Shown: positions 7,940 to 13,642 of the stretch, piece by piece
Layout of the letters: every line of letters starts with the position of its first letter
Position numbering within the stretch: the first letter of the stretch is position 1
NCBI GenBank assembly: GCA_902784015.1
Contig: CACZTC010000144.1
Coordinates: 1-14,393 of the forward strand
Source of the DNA: an uncultured Erysipelotrichaceae bacterium
Lineage (GTDB): Bacteria > Bacillota_I > Bacilli_A > Erysipelotrichales > Erysipelotrichaceae
Direction of reading: 5' to 3'
DNA length: 14,393 nt
Notes under the pieces: generated by a model
Database searches by the model: none
What the model saw: the letters and a program-made list of their open reading frames with translations, nothing else
Told to the model about the DNA's origin: nothing
Made by a program: the position numbers and the translations under genes

Positions 7940-7961
7940 AGTTGAAAGTGGAGGCTTAAAT

Positions 7962-8786
7962 ATGAAAAGAATAGCTACTATGCAAGATATATCCTGTATT
8001 GGAAAATGTTCATTAACAGTTGCCCTACCTATCATTTCAAGTATGGGTATTGAAACCTCAGTAATACCAACAGCTGTACTAAGTACTCATACAATGTTTA
8101 AAGATTTTACCTTTCATGATTTAACTAATGAAATTGAGCCTATTTTTAATCATTGGAAAAAAGAAGGCTTTGGGTTTGATGCTTTATATACAGGTTATTT
8201 AGGATCTTTTGAACAATTAGATTTAGCTAAAGAATTCTTTAATAGCTTTGGTAAGAATACATTGAAGCTAGTTGATCCTTGTATGGCTGATAATGGTAAA
8301 TTATATCCTGGCTTTACAAGAGAATTCGCCAGAGCGATGAAAGATGTTTGTGCTGTAGCAGATATCATATGCCCTAATCTTACAGAAGCATCCTTCATTC
8401 TAGATATTCCTTATACAACTGATTATGATGAAGCTTATGTTAAAGATATCTTGCAACAATTAACTGCTTTAGGTTGTAATAAAGCTGTCTTGACAGGTAT
8501 CTCTTTAGAAGAAGGAATGTTAGGAGCTTATGCATATGATAAAGAAAATGATAAATATTATTATTACCAAAATGAAGAAGAGCCAAAGCATTTCCATGGT
8601 ACAGGAGATATCTGGGCTAGCACTCTATGCGGCTCACTTACTAGAGGTAAATCGTTTGAAGAAGCAATTAAGGTAGCCTGTGATTATGTGAAAGAATGCA
8701 TTCGTTTAACATTACTTGAAGAGAATCATAATGAATATGGAGTAAATTTTGAGGAAGCTATTCCATATCTTCTAAATAATTTATAA
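7962..8786 (+). CDS. Pyridoxal/pyridoxamine kinase, PdxY type
   Basis: This 274-residue ribokinase-fold enzyme phosphorylates vitamin B6 vitamers (pyridoxal, pyridoxamine or pyridoxine) with ATP, for salvage of pyridoxal phosphate in the cytosol. The PdxY-type features are STHTMF (41-46), the substrate-region motif GYLGSFEQ (78-85), VDPCMADNG (104-112) and the anion-hole and catalytic-base motif GTGD (213-216, base Asp216). The length is slightly under that of E. coli PdxY (287). The start has GGAGG seven bases upstream. The gene is alone in its transcription unit and ends at a strong bidirectional hairpin. No de novo B6 genes are in view. Which vitamer it prefers cannot be told from sequence, and the wider family also contains ThiD-like kinases, but the motif set favours the pyridoxal branch. 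Confidence 0.9.
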   Translation: MKRIATMQDISCIGKCSLTVALPIISSMGIETSVIPTAVLSTHTMFKDFTFHDLTNEIEPIFNHWKKEGFGFDALYTGYLGSFEQLDLAKEFFNSFGKNTLKLVDPCMADNGKLYPGFTREFARAMKDVCAVADIICPNLTEASFILDIPYTTDYDEAYVKDILQQLTALGCNKAVLTGISLEEGMLGAYAYDKENDKYYYYQNEEEPKHFHGTGDIWASTLCGSLTRGKSFEEAIKVACDYVKECIRLTLLEENHNEYGVNFEEAIPYLLNNL

Positions 8787-8812
8787 ATATCTTTATTAAA
8801 TATTCAATATAT

Positions 8813-8842
8813 AAAAGATGGACTCACTTGAATCCATCTTTT
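8813..8842. terminator. Bidirectional hairpin terminator between the B6 kinase gene and tex
   Basis: AAAAGATGGA (8813-8822) pairs perfectly with TCCATCTTTT (8833-8842) across a 10-base loop. A T-run follows on the plus strand, and the A-run at the other end gives a T-run on the minus strand. It sits between the two convergent stops and can serve both genes. Confidence 0.85.
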
Positions 8843-8857
8843 CCTTTTAATGCTTTA

Positions 8858-11107
8858 TTATTTACCAAAGCGCGCCATTAATTTAGCCATCGCTTCATCC
8901 ATCGTTACTTCTTTCTTTTCCTTTTTAGTATGTTTCTTAGATTTATGATATTTATATGCTGCATCACGTTCGCTTAATTCTTGAGGAGATAATAAGCTTA
9001 AAGATACTCTACCTCTCTCTTCATCTATATCATGAACCCATACATCCACAATATCATTCACGCTTACTACATCATTAGGATTAATATTTCTTTGTTTAGA
9101 CATACGTGATACATGGACTAAACCATCTTCATGTAAACCAATATCAACGAAAGCTCCAAAATCTACCACATTTCTAACTGTTCCACTTAATTTATCCCCT
9201 ATTGATAAATCACTTATTTCTAAAACATCACTCTTTAATAATGCTCCTTCAAATTGATCACGATAATCTCTTAATGGCTGCCTTATTGCATCTTCAATAT
9301 CTTTTAAAGTATATTCATCAACACCTAATCCTTTTATTTTATCTTCCGCAAATTCAATACTCTCTTCACCTAATTCTGTAATATTGCATATCTTCATAAT
9401 CTCTTTAGCTATTTCATAACTTTCAGGGTGAATTGAAGTTTTATCTAAAGGTTCATCACCATCAATTATTCTTAAGAAGCCAGCGCACTGAGTATAAGCT
9501 TTTGGACCTAATTTCTTTACTTCTAATAATTGTTTACGATTTGTGAATTTACCATTCTCATTACGATAATTAATAATCTCTTTAGCTGTAGCACTATTTA
9601 AGCCTGAAATATGTGTTAATAATTCTTGGCTTGCTGTATTGAGGTCAGCTCCCGTTCTATTAACACATTTCATAATAGCTTCATCTAATCTTTCATTTAA
9701 TGCTTTAGGTGGTAAATCATGTTGGTATTGGCCTACCCCAATTGATTTAGGATCTATCTTGATTAATTCAGCTAAAGGATCTAATAGTCTTCTTCCAATT
9801 GATACAGCTGATCTTTCTTCGACTGCCATATCAGGGAATTCTTCACGTGCTGCTTCTTGCGCAGACCAAACAGATGCACCAGCTTCAGAAACTATTGCAT
9901 AATTAACATCTAAATTCTCTTCTTGAATTAATTCGGCTATTAATTTTTCGCTTTCTCTTGAAGCTGTCCCATTACCAATCGCAATTATTTCGACATGATA
10001 ATCTTTAATTAATTTAGATAATACTTTCTTAGATGGTTCAACATCACTACCTTCTTTTTTAAAAGGATATATTTTTGTAACTGTTAACATCTTCCCTGTT
10101 TCATCAACTACTGCTAATTTACAGCCATTATAATAACCAGGATCAAAACCAAGAACGATTCTTCCTTTTAATGGTGGTTGTAGTAATAACTTTTCTAAAT
10201 TAGTAGAGAAGATTTCGATTGATTTCATTTGTGCTCTTTCACTTAAATCACTTCTTATTTCTCTTTCGATAGATGGGAATAATAATCTTGTTGTACCATC
10301 ATCACTTGCTTCTCTTATTTCATTAGCTACTATTGTTGAATTATCTTTCACAATATTCTTATATGCTTCATTTTGAAGATGCTCAACATCATAACTAAAG
10401 CTCACGGCTATAACTTTCTCTTTTTCAGCGCGATCAATCGCCATGATTCTATGATCTGCTAAGGTCTTAATCTTTTCAGAATAATCATAATAATTCTGAT
10501 AAACCTTCTTTTCATCCTTTGCGTCTTTCTTAATCTTTGTAACTATAACGCCTGTATCATTGATATAATCTTTAAAAGCCCATCTTTGTTTCGCATTATC
10601 GCTTACTACTTCCGCAATAATATCTTTAGCTCCTTGAATAGCGCTTGCGACATCTACTACTTCTTCATTTAAATATTTATTAGCTTCTTCTTCTAAATTA
10701 CCTTCTTTTGGTAAAGCTAACATCCAATTCGCTAATGGTTCTAAACCATTCTTAATAGCCACACCAGCTCTAGTTTTCTTTTTCTGTGCATATGGTTTAT
10801 ATATGTCATCAACTTGCGATAGCTTTGTGCATTTTTCAACATCAGCTCTTATTTCCTCAGTCAATTTACCCTGCTCTTCAATAAGACGTAAAACATCTTC
10901 TTTTCTTTCTTTTAATTTATTTTGATAATCATATTGTTTTTGGATGTAGATAATTTGTTCTTCATCTAGATTCTTTGTCATATCTTTACGATAGCGGGCA
11001 ATAAAAGGAACTGTATTACCTTCTTCTAATAAAGTTAAAGTATTTTCTACTTGCCCCTTTTCTATTTTCAATTCTTCCGCAATTCGTATAATTATTTCTT
11101 CATTCAT
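8858..11107 (-). CDS. tex: Tex-family S1 RNA-binding transcription accessory protein
   Basis: This 749-residue nucleic-acid-binding protein is related to Bordetella Tex and B. subtilis YdcI and to the core of eukaryotic Spt6. Domains in order: an N-terminal helical region with the family phrase TVPFIARYRKD (32-42), a YqgF/RNase H-like domain beginning at GRIVLGFDPGYYNGCKLA (315-332), helix-hairpin-helix segments (about 495-550), and an S1 domain (about 635-705) with the typical DFGAFVDIG and DGLVHVS blocks. The tail (718-735) is lysine-rich and may add RNA affinity. The family affects transcription, RNA handling and stress tolerance, but its precise biochemical role is unsettled. The start has AGGAG seven bases upstream. 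It forms its own unit, diverging from the SPFH operon and ending at the shared hairpin. Length and domain order are normal. Confidence 0.94.
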   Translation of the reverse strand: MNEEIIIRIAEELKIEKGQVENTLTLLEEGNTVPFIARYRKDMTKNLDEEQIIYIQKQYDYQNKLKERKEDVLRLIEEQGKLTEEIRADVEKCTKLSQVDDIYKPYAQKKKTRAGVAIKNGLEPLANWMLALPKEGNLEEEANKYLNEEVVDVASAIQGAKDIIAEVVSDNAKQRWAFKDYINDTGVIVTKIKKDAKDEKKVYQNYYDYSEKIKTLADHRIMAIDRAEKEKVIAVSFSYDVEHLQNEAYKNIVKDNSTIVANEIREASDDGTTRLLFPSIEREIRSDLSERAQMKSIEIFSTNLEKLLLQPPLKGRIVLGFDPGYYNGCKLAVVDETGKMLTVTKIYPFKKEGSDVEPSKKVLSKLIKDYHVEIIAIGNGTASRESEKLIAELIQEENLDVNYAIVSEAGASVWSAQEAAREEFPDMAVEERSAVSIGRRLLDPLAELIKIDPKSIGVGQYQHDLPPKALNERLDEAIMKCVNRTGADLNTASQELLTHISGLNSATAKEIINYRNENGKFTNRKQLLEVKKLGPKAYTQCAGFLRIIDGDEPLDKTSIHPESYEIAKEIMKICNITELGEESIEFAEDKIKGLGVDEYTLKDIEDAIRQPLRDYRDQFEGALLKSDVLEISDLSIGDKLSGTVRNVVDFGAFVDIGLHEDGLVHVSRMSKQRNINPNDVVSVNDIVDVWVHDIDEERGRVSLSLLSPQELSERDAAYKYHKSKKHTKKEKKEVTMDEAMAKLMARFGK

Positions 11108-11137
11108 AATAATTCTCCTAACTTATAGCCTTGTACT

Positions 11138-11143
11138 ATTATA
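11138..11143 (-). promoter_or_regulatory. -10 box of tex
   Basis: The minus strand reads TATAAT preceded by ATG, the same ATGTATAAT string as at msrA. Transcription would start near 11131, giving a leader of about 24 bases that holds AGGAG at 11115-11119. The -35 region is an AT-rich stretch without a good match. Confidence 0.5.
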
Positions 11144-11179
11144 CATTTTTTAATAATTATAAAAAGCTTAAAATAGACA

Positions 11180-11212
11180 GTTCTGATATAATTATGATAT
11201 CATTATGATATC
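11180..11212 (+). repeat. Three 11-bp phased repeats in the SPFH operon promoter
   Basis: ATTATGATATC occurs twice in exact tandem (11191-11201 and 11202-11212). A third copy with 8 of 11 matching bases precedes them (11180-11190). GATAT therefore recurs at 11185, 11196 and 11207, all on the same face of the helix. The first copy overlaps the -10 box and the others lie over the transcription start and leader. This is the layout expected of a repressor operator. The likely ligand is the ribbon-helix-helix protein encoded in the same operon, which is inference. Confidence 0.6.
11184..11192 (+). promoter_or_regulatory. Extended -10 promoter of the SPFH operon
   Basis: TGA followed by a perfect TATAAT (11187-11192) forms an extended -10. 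Transcription should start near 11199, with AGGAGGG (11217-11223) seven bases before the first gene. There is no clear -35. The element sits within the 11-bp repeat array. Confidence 0.65.
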
Positions 11213-11230
11213 AAATAGGAGGGTATACTT

Positions 11231-12241
11231 ATGAAAGAAGTAATACTTAATGGACGCAAGAATGGTATGGCTGTACTCTTAGGAGTCATCTTACTATATG
11301 TACTTGCGGTAATCGGCTTTTTCAAAGGAGCTACAGCACATAACATATTCATAGTTATTATATGTGGCTTAGTTATAGCTTTTGCGTGGATTCTTTTATT
11401 AGGTTTAAAAGTTTTAAAACCACAAGAAGCTCTTGTCTTAACTTTATTTGGTAAATATACAGGAACACTTAAAGGTGAAGGCTTTTATTTTGTGAATCCA
11501 TTTTCTTCATCTATCAATCCTGCTGCTAGAACAAAATTATCGCAAAGTGGTGATGTTAAAAGTAATAATTCCCCTATTGCGGTATTAACTGGTGATTCAT
11601 CACAAATGAATGTTGATTTACCTTCTTCTAAAAAATTATCACTTAAAGTCATGACCCTTAATAATGCTAGACAGAAAATAAATGATGTTCTAGGTAATCC
11701 TGTAGAAATCGGTATTGCAGTAACTTGGCGAATTGTTGATACTGCTAAAGCTGTCTTCAATGTTGATAATTATAAAGAATACTTATCACTAATGTGTGAT
11801 ACAGCATTAAGAGATATTGTTAGATTATATCCATATGATGTAGCACCAAATGTAGATACTACTGGTGATGGTCATGCGGATGATGGTAGTTTAAGAGGCT
11901 CATCAACTATCGTTGCTGATCGTATTAAAGAACAAATTCAAAAAAACGTAGAGAATGCAGGTATAGAAATTATTGATGCAAGAATAACTTATCTTGCCTA
12001 TGCTCCAGAAATCGCAGCTGTTATGCTACAAAGACAACAAGCTAGCGCTATTATTGATGCTAGAAAAATGATTGTCGATGGCGCTGTTGGCATGGTGGAA
12101 ATGGCCTTAGATAGATTACAAGAAAATGATACTGTTCATCTTGATGAAGAAAGAAAAGCAGCTATGGTAAGTAATCTATTAGTTGTATTATGTGGCAACC
12201 ACGATGCACAACCGGTTGTGAATAGCGGTTCAATCTATTAA
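11231..12241 (+). CDS. SPFH/band-7 domain membrane protein with two N-terminal helices
   Basis: This 336-residue protein opens with two hydrophobic segments (about residues 12-31 and 37-59). An SPFH domain (about 62-290) follows, beginning KPQEALVLTLFGKYTGTL. SPFH proteins (stomatin, prohibitin, flotillin, HflKC) oligomerise on membranes and scaffold or restrain proteases and other partners. Unlike the second SPFH protein downstream, it has no long coiled coil and ends in a compact segment (VSNLLVVLCGNHDAQP, 313-328) that I recall as conserved in this subgroup. An acidic loop DTTGDGHADD (209-218) resembles a DxDGDGxxD calcium-binding loop. The ribosome site AGGAGGG is among the strongest in the window. 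It is the first gene of a four-gene operon, and its stop shares a base with the next start (TAATG). The function is unknown beyond scaffolding; the fold assignment is firm. Confidence 0.9.
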   Translation: MKEVILNGRKNGMAVLLGVILLYVLAVIGFFKGATAHNIFIVIICGLVIAFAWILLLGLKVLKPQEALVLTLFGKYTGTLKGEGFYFVNPFSSSINPAARTKLSQSGDVKSNNSPIAVLTGDSSQMNVDLPSSKKLSLKVMTLNNARQKINDVLGNPVEIGIAVTWRIVDTAKAVFNVDNYKEYLSLMCDTALRDIVRLYPYDVAPNVDTTGDGHADDGSLRGSSTIVADRIKEQIQKNVENAGIEIIDARITYLAYAPEIAAVMLQRQQASAIIDARKMIVDGAVGMVEMALDRLQENDTVHLDEERKAAMVSNLLVVLCGNHDAQPVVNSGSIY

Positions 12242-12429
12242 TGAGAGAAAAGAAAAAACAAATCCCGTTAAGATTGAACAGCGAATTATATGCCGATTTA
12301 ATGAATTGGGCAGGTAATGAGTTCCGTTCAGTTAACGGGCAAATTGAATACCTGTTAAATGAATGCGTTAAAGAACATAAAAAAAGTGGTAAAACAATAC
12401 CTACCAGCATAAAAAAGAAGGAGGACTAA
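12241..12429 (+). CDS. Arc-like ribbon-helix-helix protein
   Basis: This 62-residue protein matches the Arc/CopG ribbon-helix-helix fold: a beta strand KQIPLRL (6-12), helix A (about 14-27) and helix B starting at RSVNGQI (29-35). The RSVN turn is the same as in phage P22 Arc. Aligned to Arc, its DNA-contacting strand residues Gln9, Asn11 and Arg13 correspond to Gln7, Pro9 and Arg11 here. It should dimerise, probably to bind DNA, and the phased repeats at 11180-11212 are the obvious candidate target. The basic tail (47-60) could bind nucleic acid. It has no clear Shine-Dalgarno site and starts in a TAATG overlap, so it depends on translation of the first SPFH gene. Codons such as CCG, GCC, GGG and AAC look richer in G and C than in neighbouring genes. 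A role as a protein-binding adaptor is possible instead. Confidence 0.85.
   Translation: MREKKKQIPLRLNSELYADLMNWAGNEFRSVNGQIEYLLNECVKEHKKSGKTIPTSIKKKED
12418..12425 (+). promoter_or_regulatory. Strong ribosome binding site for the second SPFH gene
   Basis: AAGGAGGA lies inside the last codons of the ribbon-helix-helix gene, seven bases before the ATG at 12433. The second SPFH protein therefore gets its own efficient initiation, whereas the ribbon-helix-helix and 81-residue proteins rely on stop-start overlap. Confidence 0.8.
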
Positions 12430-12432
12430 ATA

Positions 12433-13365
12433 ATGCCTGGATTTATTAAAACATTTTTAACAATCATACTAATTATTATTATCTTTGCAGCGCTAGTATC
12501 TTGCGCAAGCATTGTTCCTCAAGAAAACGCTTATGTAATTGAGCGTTTCGGTAAATATCGCACCACTTGGGATGCCGGTTTGCATTTTAAAATACCTTTC
12601 ATCGATCGCATCACAAGAAAAGTATTACTCAAGGAGCAAGTAGCAGACTTTGCCCCACAACCAGTTATCACCAAAGATAATGTAACCATGCAAATAGACT
12701 CTGTTGTATATTTCAAAGTTATGAATTCTCATGATTATACATATGGCGTTGAGAATCCTATTATGGCCATGGAAAATTTAACAGCTACTACGCTTCGTAA
12801 TATTATTGGTGATTTGACCTTAGATGAAACATTAACTTCAAGAGAAACAATTAACTCCCAGATGTTACAAATAATTGATGAAGCTACTGATGCTTGGGGT
12901 ATTAGAGTTAATAGAGTCGAATTAAAGAATATTCAACCACCAGCTGCAATAAGAGAAGCAATGGAAAAACAAATGAAAGCAGAACGTGAAAAAAGAGCTG
13001 CTATCTTAACTGCTGAAGGTGAAAAACAATCAATGATCTTAACTGCTGAAGGTAGAAAAGAAAGTGCTGTATTAGAAGCTGAAGCTCAAAAACAAGCTAC
13101 CATCTTAGCTGCCGAAGCTCAAAAAGAAAAAGAAATAAGAGAAGCTGAAGGTAAAGCAGAAGCTATTAGACAAGTTCATGAAGCTACTTCCGTTGGTTTA
13201 AAAGCTATTAAAGAAGCTGGCGCAGATGAAGCTGTTATAAAACTAAAGAGCTTAGAAGCTTTTGAAGCAGCAGCCCAAGGTCAAGCAACAAAGATTATTA
13301 TTCCATCTGAAATCCAAGGAATCGCTGGACTAGCCAAGGGTGTAATAGAGAGTTCTAAAGAATAA
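12433..13365 (+). CDS. SPFH/band-7 protein, QmcA/stomatin type
   Basis: This 310-residue membrane-anchored scaffold has one N-terminal hydrophobic segment (about 5-24). The SPFH domain (about 27-180) has classic stomatin phrases: IVPQENAYVIERFGKY (27-42), DAGLHFKIPFIDRI (47-60) and VNRVELKNIQPP (159-170). An alanine- and glutamate-rich helix (about 170-250) made of 11-residue repeats follows, then a short C-terminal region with IIIPSE (288-293). QmcA-like proteins form membrane cages or microdomains and often sit beside an NfeD gene; no NfeD is present here, and an 81-residue protein follows instead. The motif LVSC at 21-24 fits a lipobox, so lipidation at Cys24 is conceivable, though many homologues simply keep an uncleaved anchor. 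The strong AAGGAGGA site and the operon position suggest that it is made with the first SPFH protein and may partner it. Confidence 0.93.
   Translation: MPGFIKTFLTIILIIIIFAALVSCASIVPQENAYVIERFGKYRTTWDAGLHFKIPFIDRITRKVLLKEQVADFAPQPVITKDNVTMQIDSVVYFKVMNSHDYTYGVENPIMAMENLTATTLRNIIGDLTLDETLTSRETINSQMLQIIDEATDAWGIRVNRVELKNIQPPAAIREAMEKQMKAEREKRAAILTAEGEKQSMILTAEGRKESAVLEAEAQKQATILAAEAQKEKEIREAEGKAEAIRQVHEATSVGLKAIKEAGADEAVIKLKSLEAFEAAAQGQATKIIIPSEIQGIAGLAKGVIESSKE
12997..13161 (+). repeat. Five 33-bp (11-residue) coding repeats
   Basis: Residues 189-243 of the second SPFH protein consist of five consecutive 11-residue units: AAILTAEGEKQ, SMILTAEGRKE, SAVLEAEAQKQ, ATILAAEAQKE and KEIREAEGKAE. The DNA repeats with a 33-base period. 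Such hendecads form long, nearly straight right-handed coiled coils, as in flotillin and stomatin tails. Confidence 0.85.
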
Positions 13366-13610
13366 TGCCTAGTGGATTATTAATATTCGTTATTATCATA
13401 GTGATCTCTTCCTTCTTTTCAGCTTTTGGCAAAAAGACACGTGTAAATATGCCCGCTAAACAAAATAATCCTGTTGAAGAAGCGAAGCCAGTTCATATTG
13501 ATAATATCAATGGTTCTAGAGGACCTTCCGTTCAGCATGAAACACCCGAAGCTGGCTATGTTGTATTAAATGGCGTAAAAAGGAAATTAGAAGATTGTAA
13601 ATATCTATAG
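13365..13610 (+). CDS. Small membrane-anchored protein of unknown function
   Basis: I do not recognise a family for this 81-residue protein. It has one hydrophobic segment (about residues 4-20), a basic stop-transfer stretch (KKTR at 23-26), a polar and probably disordered middle (about 28-62), and a compact C-terminal piece GYVVLNGVKRKLEDCK (64-79) that looks like a small structured or docking motif. The ATG overlaps the stop of the second SPFH gene by one base (TAATG), so it is translated by re-initiation and probably made in proportion to that protein. The hairpin terminator begins two bases after its TAG stop, which marks it as the last gene of the operon. By position it replaces the NfeD partner usual for QmcA-type proteins, so a role in SPFH assembly or cargo docking is plausible but unproven. 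Confidence 0.75.
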   Translation: MPSGLLIFVIIIVISSFFSAFGKKTRVNMPAKQNNPVEEAKPVHIDNINGSRGPSVQHETPEAGYVVLNGVKRKLEDCKYL

Positions 13611-13611
13611 A

Positions 13612-13636
13612 AAAGAGGTGAATCATTCACCTCTTT
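13612..13636. terminator. Bidirectional hairpin terminator between the SPFH operon and gdhA
   Basis: AAAGAGGTGAA (13612-13622) pairs perfectly with TTCACCTCTTT (13626-13636) across a three-base loop. GTTTCTTT follows on the plus strand, and an A-rich flank (13611-13614) gives T residues on the minus strand. It lies directly between the convergent stops of the 81-residue gene and gdhA. Confidence 0.88.
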
Positions 13637-13642
13637 GTTTCT

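Noticed and set aside
12162..12410. Minus-strand 82-codon frame over the ribbon-helix-helix gene
   Set aside because: It is antisense to a well-supported small gene, shows no recognisable motif and has no ribosome site I could see.
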